The notes: generated by a model from the sequence alone, not told the origin. Shown: positions 1 to 7,751, counted from the first letter of the stretch. The stretch is 64,000 bases of DNA from Desulfobacteraceae bacterium (GCA_016743945.1 JADGFI010000007.1:124001-188000); one strand, 5' to 3'. A program made the numbers and translations.

Positions 1-336
1 TTTATGCGCATGAATTGAACTCTTGACTTGCCTTCTCATGGAAGGGATAGTCTATGGGAATCGTGCGACCGCAAAACGGTGTTTGGCCGAAGGGTAGTCC
101 TCTCCTCAGACCATTGATTTGATCTAAGAGAATTTTAATGGTTGGCTAAAGCTTTTTATAATTTTTTATAGTACCGTTAAGGAGCTGTTAAAATTTGGAA
201 TTCTTATCATTTCAGTAAACATAAAAATTCTAATTTTTTTTTGGGTGAACAAACCCGCTCAATAATTTGGTATCCCTTGCAGCAAGATTTACATGGTTGT
301 AAATTAAAATCAGTAATCCAAATTAAGGAGGCAAAA
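1..336. other. No recognised gene; AT-rich leader region
   Basis: No convincing reading frame is seen. The first 120 bases are richer in G and C and contain short hairpin-like pairs (for example CCTTC/GAAGG near 31-45 and ACCG/CGGT near 68-80), so a structured RNA is possible. I could not match it to tmRNA, 6S RNA, RNase P, a group II intron domain V or a known riboswitch. A weak promoter-like pair lies at 277-282 (TTGCAG) and 300-305 (TAAATT), 17 bases apart, just before the small reading frame at 337. Nothing more can be supported. Confidence 0.3.
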
Positions 337-420
337 ATGGGTGGAGTTCCTAATGGACCAAGTACAACTGGTAACCCTTCAGGTGGTGGACGGGGAAATA
401 ACCCGCCTAAAGGTAAATAA
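337..420 (+). CDS. 27-residue Gly/Pro/Asn-rich small protein
   Basis: This short frame starts at ATG 337 behind a near-perfect ribosome binding site (AAGGAGG, about 326-332, five-base spacing) and ends in TAA. The product is 27 residues with repeated Gly, Pro, Asn and Ser and a basic tail (PPKGK); it has no hydrophobic segment and no Cys. A terminator-like hairpin follows at once (436-467), and the gene for a 444-residue protein starts 66 bases after the stop. The strong start signal argues for real translation. It could be a small effector, a binding peptide for the downstream protein, or a leader peptide. I do not recognise the family and propose no function. Confidence 0.55.
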   Translation: MGGVPNGPSTTGNPSGGGRGNNPPKGK

Positions 421-435
421 CGGGGTTTAACTTTA

Positions 436-467
436 TAGGCCTGTGGGAAACCATGGGCCTACTTTTT
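436..467 (+). terminator. Rho-independent terminator-like hairpin after small ORF
   Basis: TAGGCC (436-441) pairs with GGCCTA (456-461). An inner TGG/CCA pair closes a GAAA tetraloop across a TG/TG mismatch. A CTTTTT tract follows at 462-467. Its place between the 27-residue frame and the 444-residue gene means that it either ends a short transcript or acts as a read-through point. Confidence 0.6.
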
Positions 468-486
468 ATGAAGGACATGGCTAATA

Positions 487-1821
487 ATGAAGCTTCAAAC
501 AGCATATCCAACTATAGGTGAATGTATTCGTGCAATTGCGAGTGTTTTTGAATCAAAGCCGAAAGAAACAAATGACAGTTATGATCCTCTTTATCGGAAG
601 GCGAAGGAATTAGATAGATTGGCTTATAAAGGAGACTTTGATTATACGTTAATAGAGTCTTTGTTAAAGATAGTTTTTACGCCACCTTTTAGGCCACACC
701 CCTCATTTGGAGAGTACCTTAAATGGTATGGTAACAGTCTTTACAACCGGTACATTGAATTGATCAAAACTGTACCTCTGGCGGGTTTTAATCGTGATCA
801 AAGTTTGCCTTGGCTGCTTGAGTATTACGCTACGATTTCAATGTTTGAGTTCATTGTTCGGAGGCAGGAAATTTACCTTCATGAGCTTGATGGCTACAAC
901 ATTTTTGTTAGTGATATGCCTGTTGGCTCTACATTGAAATGGATGGAGCAAAAATATCCCGATTTCAAGGAATTCATAAAAACCTTTGGTTTCCCAAAAA
1001 GGAAATCAATCCAAATAAAGAGTGCAAAAGATTCTTATCGGGATTGGATCTCAGGCAAAGTGACACCAAGATCTTTGTCCCTTTGGGGGACAGAAGGGGT
1101 GCTGACGAAGTTTTTTGAAAACTATTCGATTGATTATGGTAATCAGAACATTATTAACGAGACTACCTATTTTTCAAAGGCCCTTCAAAATTTCTATACA
1201 ATGACTATGAATTACAATACAAAAGAGACTCTTGTATGCATTTGTAATCAGGAGTTTCGGCCAAAACCGGATTCTGAATATCTGAAACAATATCTTCAGA
1301 TTCCGGAAGAGAAAATAGTGGAAGAATTGAAGCCATTTTTCATGTACTATCTTGATTTGCAGGATTCACTCGTCAATAGAATTAACAATATTACCGATCC
1401 TCAAGAAATGCTACAGTTAATAGAAAAAGCGGAATCTGAAATTAAAGAGAAAAAAAAATTTAATCCAAATTGGTGGGAAATTTCTCGTTTCAGAGGTATG
1501 TGGTATGTTTTTAATAAGCAGTATGAATTGGCCATTCCTCATTACATAGATGCTATAAATGGAACATTATATTCAGGTTCGCATTTAGCTAAAAAAACAC
1601 TGCGGGAGGCAGTTGCCCTTTGTTGTAAGGCATACGTTGAGGGTATCAGAAAAGTAGACTCAAAAAATTTAAAATCTATTATCAAGCGTTTAAAAAGTCA
1701 GGGTAATGCGCTGGGCTTTTATTTCCCTTTGAATTTCGATAAAAAAAAAGTATCAGGAGAGGAAATACAATTTATTACTTCATATTTCTGGCAATACTTT
1801 CCAAGTCGAAAAATGTTCTAA
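487..1821 (+). CDS. Hypothetical protein, 444 aa, island cargo
   Basis: I do not recognise this protein. It is predicted soluble, with no signal peptide or membrane segment. About residues 180-210 (YRDWISGK.TPRSL) resemble the second half of an XRE-type helix-turn-helix, but this is weak. The last third is helical and rich in aromatic residues, like TPR-type repeats (around NPNWWEISRFRGMWYVF and YELAIPHYIDA). AAGGA at 471-475 lies 11 bases before the chosen ATG. A 14-codon frame beginning at 477 overlaps the start. The gene follows the 27-residue frame and its hairpin and is surrounded by other unknown cargo in an integrase-bearing element. A defence or regulatory role is only a guess from that context. 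Confidence 0.75.
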   Translation: MKLQTAYPTIGECIRAIASVFESKPKETNDSYDPLYRKAKELDRLAYKGDFDYTLIESLLKIVFTPPFRPHPSFGEYLKWYGNSLYNRYIELIKTVPLAGFNRDQSLPWLLEYYATISMFEFIVRRQEIYLHELDGYNIFVSDMPVGSTLKWMEQKYPDFKEFIKTFGFPKRKSIQIKSAKDSYRDWISGKVTPRSLSLWGTEGVLTKFFENYSIDYGNQNIINETTYFSKALQNFYTMTMNYNTKETLVCICNQEFRPKPDSEYLKQYLQIPEEKIVEELKPFFMYYLDLQDSLVNRINNITDPQEMLQLIEKAESEIKEKKKFNPNWWEISRFRGMWYVFNKQYELAIPHYIDAINGTLYSGSHLAKKTLREAVALCCKAYVEGIRKVDSKNLKSIIKRLKSQGNALGFYFPLNFDKKKVSGEEIQFITSYFWQYFPSRKMF

Positions 1822-2133
1822 TCTCCACATATCAAGTGTTATGATTTATCCTAAGCAAAAATCTTATATGGGATAATTTTGTTCAAGATATCTGCTGCAT
1901 CCTTGATATTTCTTGAGCAAGAAAAAAAGAATTTTCAGTGAATTATTGATGTTATTCACAAGGCTCTCTTTTTTGGATTTATGCCGGATACCACATATTG
2001 TGTTAAAAAAATTTCGAAAAAATCCCGAATTCAGAGGATAGTCCGGGGTAATTCAAGATTACAAATAATATCATTGATATCTTGGACGTCTCCTGGCAAT
2101 TAATTTTGAGTTAAGCAATGATGCAGTATTTTA
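1822..2133. other. Gap with left arm of an inverted repeat
   Basis: No gene is seen between the plus-strand 444-residue gene and the end of the minus-strand gene at 2134. TTATCC (1846-1851) and GGATAA (1871-1876) followed by TTTT could form a weak terminator for the upstream gene, with a long loop. The segment 1990-2048 is the left arm of the imperfect inverted repeat described separately. Confidence 0.4.
1990..2048. repeat. Imperfect inverted repeat, left arm
   Basis: Read inward this arm holds ACCACATATTGTG at 1990-2002 and ATAGTCCGGGG at 2038-2048. The reverse complement of 5229-5292 shows the same order: an ACCACA...TTGTG block, a divergent middle of about 35 bases, then the identical 11-mer. 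The two arms flank four minus-strand genes (2134-5009). Confidence 0.45.
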
Positions 2134-2697
2134 TTATTCAGATTCTTCTATTGCATTAGCAACTTCAATGTTTTTTTCATCATTTATTACAAAAAAAAGA
2201 TGACTATCATCTCTATCTAACGTTTTCATGAATTCAATAATTTTGTCCTTTTGAGGTTGCGGTATTTCGGATTTAGAAAAAGAGTAAACGACACCATCAT
2301 AAAATAATCCAATTTGTTTTAGAGGTTTTCCAAATTGCCATTTTGTTAATATAGATATGATTATATCAATGAACGAAGTCTTAATTTTTAAAAGGCAGCC
2401 TTTGATAGGCTTAATTACAGCTACTAAATAGATAGTATCGGGATCGTATTTGTCTTTGTCTTCGCTATACGAAAGGCTATGAAGATCTTCTTTCCATTTT
2501 TCTAAAACACCCGATGCTTTTTTAAAACCATATGTATAACCTCCAGCGTGCAAACGGTAAGATGCAATTGGTTTTCTTGTGGTGATATATGAATAAAGAA
2601 CCACAAAAAAAGTCATGATTGATAAACAAAAAGTTTTAAAACAGGATCTGATTGTGGTTTGTCTATAAATTATGATATGGGGATTTTTACAAATCAT
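2134..2697 (-). CDS. Hypothetical membrane-anchored protein, 187 aa
   Basis: I do not recognise this protein. One hydrophobic stretch near residues 22-40 (LSIMTFFVVLYSYI) predicts a single membrane anchor, and a soluble domain of about 145 residues follows. That domain contains the hydrophobic stretches IYLVAVIKPIKG, FIDIIISIL and IGLFYDGVVYSF. The first codons overlap the end of the upstream membrane-protein gene (2687-3130) by 11 bases, so the two are probably translated together. The start at 2697 has no clear ribosome binding site, which fits translational coupling. A later start at Met28 is possible but would remove part of the anchor. Confidence 0.6.
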   Translation of the reverse strand: MICKNPHIIIYRQTTIRSCFKTFCLSIMTFFVVLYSYITTRKPIASYRLHAGGYTYGFKKASGVLEKWKEDLHSLSYSEDKDKYDPDTIYLVAVIKPIKGCLLKIKTSFIDIIISILTKWQFGKPLKQIGLFYDGVVYSFSKSEIPQPQKDKIIEFMKTLDRDDSHLFFVINDEKNIEVANAIEESE

Positions 2698-3130
2698 TTG
2701 TAGAGCAAAATGTCATTATTGATTCAGCTTCTTTAATTCCTAAAAAAAACAGCACAAAAGAAATCGCAACTGCGACCATCGCAACTATTCTTAGAGTGCG
2801 AGCCAGATATTTGTATCCTATTCGGTCGTTTTTTCTAAATTTGTAATATAGTCCGATCGAAACATTAGCAACAATTGAGGCAAATAACGCAGCACCAACG
2901 CCCAAAGCAAATGAAATCATGGGATTAGTTAAAGTGGCTTGAGGTGTTAGAATTTTTTGACTAAGTAGGCTACCAAGGAACGCGAGGAATGCCACAGCTG
3001 CGCCACCATTAACATAAATCATGCTTGTAATTGCAGTGGAAGCATAATTAAACATCGCTTCCATTTCAATTTTTTGTTTATCTGAAAATTGTTCTGAACT
3101 GTCAAGTTTTGAACTTGCTTTTTTTTTCAT
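2687..3130 (-). CDS. Small integral membrane protein, 147 aa
   Basis: A charged N-terminal tail of about 35 residues is followed by three to four hydrophobic segments, at about residues 37-58 (VNGGAAVAFLAFLGSLL), 72-95 (ISFALGVGAALFASIVANV) and 110-132 (IVAMVAVAISFVLFFLGI). The NGGAAVAFLAFLG segment is of a kind I have seen in small uncharacterised bacterial membrane proteins, but I cannot name a function. AAAGG stands 9 bases before the ATG. It precedes and overlaps the 187-residue gene, so the pair is likely co-expressed. As a compact membrane protein in a mobile element it could be a membrane effector; this is inference only. Confidence 0.7.
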   Translation of the reverse strand: MKKKASSKLDSSEQFSDKQKIEMEAMFNYASTAITSMIYVNGGAAVAFLAFLGSLLSQKILTPQATLTNPMISFALGVGAALFASIVANVSIGLYYKFRKNDRIGYKYLARTLRIVAMVAVAISFVLFFLGIKEAESIMTFCSTNDL

Positions 3131-3498
3131 TATAGAGCCTTTGTTTTTGGATAGATCCGAATCTAACCGTATATTATAAAGAAACGAATGGTATCCGGAG
3201 CGGTTATCTTCTTTATATCAAATGATCTTCATATCAGTATTACTGAGTAGTGTAAAGCAAACTAAGCAAAAAATTATCTCGCCGGAAATTGACCTTTCAA
3301 GAGTCAAAGATTCTTACACCTGGTTTGATTTTCGTTCGAATTATCGTTTCCAATAGTTTTATATCCTGATGAAATCAGGCTCTCGAATAGTCTTAGTAGG
3401 GATAATGATACTTAAGTCGTCCAATCAACATATTAATTCTATTAAATTGACGTTCGGGTATCATAATATTTCGAAACGTAACGTGGATTAGTAGTCGC
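3131..3498. other. Gap without a gene
   Basis: No supported reading frame lies between two minus-strand membrane-protein genes. A small hairpin, CCTGAT-GAA-ATCAGG, is seen at 3365-3379 and is not followed by a clear T tract on either strand. The length suggests that the 147/187-residue pair has its own promoter here, but I could not pick out convincing promoter boxes. Confidence 0.35.
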
Positions 3499-4038
3499 CT
3501 ATTCTGAATTCTTTGCATCAGTAGAACCACCAGCACGATACATGAACACTGAGAAAATGATACTAAATAAAATAGCTAAAAATGTTACCAATTTTTCAGG
3601 ATTAATTATTAAATGGGACCACATTAATACAAACCAAACAAGGACAGAAAAATCGCTGAGTGCAATCGTTATTTTACTTACAGAAAACTTGCGTGAGGAC
3701 AACCAAATACCTTTGTTTTTTTGCTCTTCTCTGCTTTTGAATAATTTACCAGTTACATCATCCTCAATATTTGCAACTATTGTTTCCCAGTTTTCTTGCC
3801 AATATTTACTTCCACGATTAACGAGAGCCCAAGCGACAGAACAGATAAAACCGAAACATGCAATTACGATTGCAAGTGATGACTTTTGTTTGAACATAGT
3901 TGCGTACCCTACAAATGCTGATGCAATGAAGCCCCAAAAAAATAATGATCTTTTCCAAAACAATTCAATTTCAAAATTTCGTGTCGCTAAAGCAACGTCG
4001 TATTTTTTCCCATTTATTTTTTTTTCATCCTCAGTCAT
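3499..4038 (-). CDS. Four-helix membrane protein, RipA-like, 179 aa
   Basis: The protein has two pairs of predicted membrane helices, at about residues 30-48 (SLFFWGFIASAFVGYA) and 53-72 and at about 128-145 and 150-168, separated by a charged loop of some 50 residues with WQENWE. The N-terminal signature ALATRNFEIELFWKRS followed by the first helix resembles, from memory, the family named after the Francisella RipA octameric membrane protein, whose members have about this length. This is a tentative match. AAAGGA lies 7-8 bases before ATG 4038. It stands 168 bases downstream of the cyclase-like gene on the same strand, so a signal-producer/membrane-partner link can be imagined but is not shown. 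Confidence 0.7.
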   Translation of the reverse strand: MTEDEKKINGKKYDVALATRNFEIELFWKRSLFFWGFIASAFVGYATMFKQKSSLAIVIACFGFICSVAWALVNRGSKYWQENWETIVANIEDDVTGKLFKSREEQKNKGIWLSSRKFSVSKITIALSDFSVLVWFVLMWSHLIINPEKLVTFLAILFSIIFSVFMYRAGGSTDAKNSE

Positions 4039-4205
4039 TTTGAGTCCTTTCTTTATAGGGTTTCTCTACAAGTCTATTTAGGGCTTATCATACAAAGCAT
4101 CAAAATGTTAAATTAACTTTATTTTGCTTACTCTGAAAAACCCCAAAACTGGTAAGAGATTAATGCTATAAAAGGCTGAGTTTATTATTTTATTCTGCTG
4201 TTATC

Positions 4206-5009
4206 TCAATAAGGAATTCCATAGTACTGTATCTGTTGTAAATTCGAAATTTTATTTGACTTAATCAACAAATCAGATTTATTGAATTCATAATCCTTAA
4301 ATAAGTCACGATTGAGATTGGTTATAATATTATTATGATAATTTGCTAACCAAATATATTTAGAATGAGTAGAGTTAAATGTGCTAAATTTTGCACTTTT
4401 TTCTATAATAACATCATGATGTCTTTTTAGAAATAATGGATACATTTCTTGTTCATCAAACTCTCCATCAATTGCTTCGGCATAATTCAGAAACCACATG
4501 CCATCATCACCCTGTTTCAATAATTCTTTTATAATTTTGGCATTTGGATCTTCAAATTTATGGCTCTCTGCATATGTTTGAAGATAATTGTTGAATGCTT
4601 GAATAACTGCGGGTTCAAGTATTATGCGCGGGTATATTGCAAATTTGTTCTCCAGTTCATATGCTTTTACTAACCCAGGGCCAAACACTTTATCCTCATA
4701 AATATGAATATTGTCATAACAAATGCCTCCCCGTATCAGAATACCAGAATCAATTAGTTCAACCTGTGCATGCAGTAAAGCGTACAATTCTGAAAATAAA
4801 TGATCAATGAAAGGTTCATTAGGCTTAATTTCCCTAACCCTGATAACACAATCTGAAAAAGCTATAGCCCTATGTGATGAAGTTGCATCTGAAATAGTTG
4901 CTTGTTTTACTAAATCTAAAATTGTATTAATTTCCTCAGCTTTGGATTCGTTTATAATACTCTTAAAGCCAAGAATATCAATGAATGTGATCATGGATTT
5001 TTTATACAT
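4206..5009 (-). CDS. Class III nucleotide cyclase-like protein, 267 aa
   Basis: The first 130-140 residues have the layout of a class III nucleotidyl cyclase fold. FIDILGF (about residues 9-15) would carry the first metal-binding Asp and AIAFSDCVI (about 49-57) the second. GGICYDNI...VFGPGLVKAYELE (about 94-122) sits where cyclases have the nucleotide-binding loop and the helix with the Asn/Arg pair. That Asn/Arg pair is not conserved here, so catalysis is uncertain. The C-terminal half has no recognised domain. No membrane segment is seen. In a mobile element beside small membrane proteins it recalls the cyclase-plus-membrane-effector layout of Pycsar defence systems, but identity with them is not established. 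The start has only a weak ribosome binding site. Confidence 0.6.
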   Translation of the reverse strand: MYKKSMITFIDILGFKSIINESKAEEINTILDLVKQATISDATSSHRAIAFSDCVIRVREIKPNEPFIDHLFSELYALLHAQVELIDSGILIRGGICYDNIHIYEDKVFGPGLVKAYELENKFAIYPRIILEPAVIQAFNNYLQTYAESHKFEDPNAKIIKELLKQGDDGMWFLNYAEAIDGEFDEQEMYPLFLKRHHDVIIEKSAKFSTFNSTHSKYIWLANYHNNIITNLNRDLFKDYEFNKSDLLIKSNKISNLQQIQYYGIPY

Positions 5010-5430
5010 ATTTTACCAATTTTCTTTTAAATTATAATAATTTGGCAATATATTATTTTCGCCATTAAACTGAATAAAGATGATATCCTTACTCAATTCA
5101 AAATTGCAACACTAAAGATAATACACAGTTTAGTTTACGGTTCGGTAGTCAAACTTACTTGCATGATCTTTTCTAAAAATATGTCTGAAAAAATGTTCAG
5201 AATTGCTCCGATATCTTAAAGATTTAAACCCCGGACTATTATTAATAGCCCACTATTTTTCTGAATCATCCCCGGACACAACATATTGTGGTTTGCACAA
5301 ATTACCCATAGAAATCCAAGGGGAATCTTAATACATTGAATACCGCGTAAAAAGGATTCCCGCAAAATCAGGTGATTAATATATTAACCGGGCTCCCTGG
5401 AATTCAAAGATATGGCATATTACCGCCCTA
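5010..5430. other. Gap with right arm of an inverted repeat
   Basis: No gene is seen. The gap lies upstream of the cyclase-like gene (minus strand) and downstream of the integrase (minus strand), so it should hold the promoter of the former and the end signal of the latter. I could not define either. The right arm of the inverted repeat lies at 5229-5292. Confidence 0.35.
5229..5292. repeat. Imperfect inverted repeat, right arm
   Basis: CCCCGGACTAT at 5229-5239 and CACAACATATTGTGGT at 5277-5292. The reverse complement matches the order and spacing of the left arm at 1990-2048. The block near 5277-5292 is itself almost palindromic (CACAA...TTGTG), so a protein-binding site is an alternative to a transposon end. 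Confidence 0.45.
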
Positions 5431-6693
5431 TTATATGCCCTTCGCAGCACGATATTGAGCAAGATCATCAATGTTGTGGGCGGCTTTTAAATTTGGGTTA
5501 ATCAAGCCGTTGATGTGGCCTTCCCACAATTCAAGGGCTGCTCTTCTTTCTGGTTCATATGTAGCCCTATTATAGACCCCTAGAACACCCTGAAGTTTGT
5601 GAGATAAGATTTTTTCTGCCACCACATCAGACACCTTTAATGAAGCCAATCCGGTACGGCACGTCCGACGCAGATCATGTGGCGTAAATTTTTCAATCTT
5701 CATCTCAGCTAAATGCCGCACAACCGCTCGACTGATCGCTGGAACGGTTATGGAAGAATCTTTTTTTACGGAAGATCGGAAAATATATTTGCTTTTGCCT
5801 GAATAGAATTTGGCCTGTTTTATTACTTCCAGTGCCAGGGGGTTCAGGGGAACATCATGGGCCATGGCATTTTTACCTTTCATTCGTTTGGCTGGGATAT
5901 CCCACCAAAGGCCATCTGTTCTCTCGGTAAGCTCTGATTTCTTCATCCCGGCCACTTCACCAGGGCGCTGGCCGGTCAGAAGAATCAGTTGCAATGCCAG
6001 CTTTGTGTTGGGGAAGGCATCGAATACCCTTTTATTCTTGAGGTCCAAGGCTCTCCAGAGCAAAACAATTTCATCGTCATTCAGCACCCGGTCCCGGGTC
6101 TTCTCTTCACTCCTGACAATGTTTGCACAAGGGGATATATCAATTACCCCTCTGGAAACAGCGAAGGAGAAAAGGCCATTGATTGCAGTATGAAGCCTGT
6201 TCCGGGTCACCGGGGCGCGTTCTGCTACTTCATCCAGCAGGAGAACTATGTCTCGGGTTTTAATGGTGGAAACCTTGCGCTTGCCCCAGGATTTCAAAAG
6301 ATCTTTTTTCAAAAGGCGCCGGGTGTCTTTGCCGCTTTTTAGCTTTGACAGTTTTTTATCCCATAATTCTTGAATCAGTTCCTTGATGGTGGGCTCATTG
6401 GAATAATCGGCCTTTTTCTGTTGCTTTACCTCTCCCGGGTCGATTCCCTTTTGAATAGCAACTAAATCTTTCTGTGCTTCCGCCCTGGCTTCTGCCAAAG
6501 ATATTCCGGGGTATTCACCGATTGTTTTTCGCCTGGCTCTTCCCTCGAAAATGTATTTAATGAAAAAAACCTTTTTTTTGCCAATCCGGATGCCAAGGCC
6601 TTGAATACTTTTTTCACCAATGTCCCAATACTCAGTTCGCTTGCCCGGTTCTGCTTTAAGTTTTTTGATAATTATATCAGTCAGCATATTCAA
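5431..6693 (-). CDS. Tyrosine-type site-specific integrase (P4 family)
   Basis: This 420-residue protein integrates and excises the element at a tRNA gene. The N-terminus (about 1-90) is the arm-type DNA-binding domain found in P4-like integrases (IGEYPGISLAEAR). A SAM-like core-binding domain follows at about 105-190, then the catalytic domain. Catalytic residues seen are Arg in LLTGQRPGEV (about 240), His-x-x-Arg in TPHDLRRT (about 338-341), His in LSHKLQG (about 364) and the Tyr nucleophile in GVYNRATY (about 373). The length is normal for the family and the gene looks intact. Two close ATG codons occur at the start (6693 and 6687). It is transcribed away from the attachment site at 6919-6968, 226 bases upstream. 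Confidence 0.95.
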   Translation of the reverse strand: MNMLTDIIIKKLKAEPGKRTEYWDIGEKSIQGLGIRIGKKKVFFIKYIFEGRARRKTIGEYPGISLAEARAEAQKDLVAIQKGIDPGEVKQQKKADYSNEPTIKELIQELWDKKLSKLKSGKDTRRLLKKDLLKSWGKRKVSTIKTRDIVLLLDEVAERAPVTRNRLHTAINGLFSFAVSRGVIDISPCANIVRSEEKTRDRVLNDDEIVLLWRALDLKNKRVFDAFPNTKLALQLILLTGQRPGEVAGMKKSELTERTDGLWWDIPAKRMKGKNAMAHDVPLNPLALEVIKQAKFYSGKSKYIFRSSVKKDSSITVPAISRAVVRHLAEMKIEKFTPHDLRRTCRTGLASLKVSDVVAEKILSHKLQGVLGVYNRATYEPERRAALELWEGHINGLINPNLKAAHNIDDLAQYRAAKGI

Positions 6694-6918
6694 AACTCCA
6701 ATATTTGGCCTAAAAAGAGCCTATTGTAATCGGATATAGGCTTTGTTCATGATCAATTCGGATTGAAAACTGGGTCACGAATTGGGTCACGATTTGACCA
6801 GTGTTGTGGTGAAATTTAATGAAACACCTTGAAATGAATAATAGGGATAAAAGTCTTTAATGTCAAGGGTTTTGCTGTGATGATGGAATGAGGTGAAATG
6901 GTATGAAAAAGGTATTGA

Positions 6919-6968
6919 TTTGTCTGGGGGACAAGTGGTCGCAAGTTCAAATCTTGCCGTCCCGACCA
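6919..6968 (+). other. tRNA-Pro(GGG) 3' fragment, right attachment site
   Basis: The segment can be read as the 3' two-thirds of a tRNA: anticodon stem TTTGT/ACAAG (6919-6923, 6931-6935), a seven-base loop with T33 and anticodon GGG (6926-6928), and a five-base variable loop (6936-6940). These are followed by a perfect T stem GCAAG/CTTGC with loop TTCAAAT (6941-6957), acceptor 3' strand CGTCCCG, A and CCA (6958-6968). No D arm or matching CGGGACG strand lies upstream, so the gene is incomplete. G after the anticodon fits proline tRNAs. Next to an integrase this marks the right end of the element, with crossover probably in the anticodon arm. Confidence 0.8.
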
Positions 6969-6983
6969 AATCATCTCAAGGGT

Positions 6984-7011
6984 TTTCAGAATTTCTGAAA
7001 GTCCTTTTTTT
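6984..7011 (+). terminator. Rho-independent terminator of the split tRNA gene
   Basis: TTTCAGA (6984-6990) and TCTGAAA (6994-7000) form a perfect stem around ATT, and seven T follow at 7005-7011. It lies 16 bases after the tRNA CCA, where a tRNA terminator is expected, which supports the view that this side is the original chromosome. Confidence 0.7.
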
Positions 7012-7080
7012 GTTTCTGGTGTCGGGTCATGGTGTCGCTTTTGCATTTTTCCGGCTCTTTTCATGAATCTCAAAACTAAT

Positions 7081-7512
7081 TTAAAGCCATTTAATGATTT
7101 TTCGTTTTGTATCAATCTGATAGTTTACGTTTTTCAAAAAATTCATACCTAATAAACCTTTTGATAAACCTGATCCGCCAGCATAATTGATAATACTTAT
7201 TTTTAAATTATTCATCCTGTATGGACCGACAACAATATAATCAAAGTTTGTTGATTTTGTATTTACCCTACGACCATCTGCGACTCTTGCCTTAGAGTGC
7301 TGATAATCATAAATTCTAAATTTATTGGCCAAATCATTATGGATTGTAGTGATGGAGGCACCGGTATCGAGAAGTAATAACGTGGATATTTCATTACCAT
7401 TATATCCCAACCTAACCGGAATTAATATTTGATTATTTGTAATTATAACTGAAGTTTCATGTGCTTTGTTTATAGAAGAAAAAGAACTTTTCCTGAGAGG
7501 TCTTTTTGACAT
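7081..7512 (-). CDS. Retropepsin-like aspartic protease family protein
   Basis: A 143-residue single-domain protein of the clan AA (retroviral-type) aspartic protease fold. The active-site signature LLLDTGAS is at about residues 47-54, and the second hydrophobic-hydrophobic-Gly motif is LLGMNFL near 118-124. Bacterial proteins of this size act as homodimers. The N-terminal 25 residues are basic and Ser-rich (SKRPLRKSSFSS) with no signal peptide or anchor, so it is probably cytoplasmic. It is the first chromosomal gene to the right of the attachment site and its end lies 70 bases beyond the tRNA terminator. The substrate is unknown. Confidence 0.8.
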   Translation of the reverse strand: MSKRPLRKSSFSSINKAHETSVIITNNQILIPVRLGYNGNEISTLLLLDTGASITTIHNDLANKFRIYDYQHSKARVADGRRVNTKSTNFDYIVVGPYRMNNLKISIINYAGGSGLSKGLLGMNFLKNVNYQIDTKRKIIKWL

Positions 7513-7565
7513 ATTTTTGTCTTGGTTTGGCTGACGTCATCGGCAACGAGCCATCTGGGTTGAAT

Positions 7566-7751
7566 TTAACCAGGGGTCTGTATGTAACCATCAAAGTCAA
7601 GAGTCAATCGAGGGAATTGTTCCCGCTTTAATCCATCGATTACAAATGTACGGGATAATTTTTGAATTTCCGCAATACTTTGATTGTCCATTTTTTTACA
7701 CATTGACAATAAAACAGCTAATCTGTTACAAAACAAGGTATCTAAATTCAA
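7566..7751 (-). CDS. Possible small helical protein, 61 aa
   Basis: A short frame 53 bases upstream of the protease gene on the same strand. It starts with TTG at 7751, and the open frame continues upstream for about 20 more codons (lysine-rich) without an ATG. The sequence looks helical (SIAEIQKLSRTF) and contains two Cys. There is no clear ribosome binding site. It could be a real small gene, a remnant of a longer one, or chance. Confidence 0.25.
   Translation of the reverse strand: MNLDTLFCNRLAVLLSMCKKMDNQSIAEIQKLSRTFVIDGLKREQFPRLTLDFDGYIQTPG

Larger units (their letters stand above)
1..6968. mobile_element. Right part of an integrative element (tRNA-Pro target)
   Basis: The stretch from the left edge to the tRNA fragment at 6919-6968 is read as the right end of an integrated island. 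Seen directly: a tyrosine integrase at the inner side of a partial tRNA, unrecognised cargo genes, and more A and T than the chromosome that follows. Known of such elements: P4-type integrases recombine inside the 3' half of tRNA genes and leave a duplicate of that half at the far end. Here the fragment keeps the native tRNA terminator on its right, so the chromosome continues to the right and the intact tRNA should lie left of the window. The left boundary is not visible, so the size is unknown but at least 6.9 kb. Confidence 0.65.

Noticed and set aside
1..130. Possible tmRNA, 6S RNA, RNase P RNA or group II intron end
   Set aside because: Short hairpins are present, but none of the conserved sequence blocks of these RNAs could be matched, so no name is given.
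266..285. Sigma-54 promoter-like TGG...TTGCA
   Set aside because: The GG and GC elements are two bases too close together for a sigma-54 site.
3542..4081. Plus-strand frame of 179 aa
   Set aside because: It mirrors the RipA-like membrane gene on the minus strand, which has a better start site and a clear membrane protein pattern.
6787..7115. Two minus-strand frames (60 and 99 aa) covering the tRNA fragment
   Set aside because: They contain the phrases GTARFELATT and GRQDLNLRPLVP, the well-known false translations of the antisense of a tRNA 3' end.
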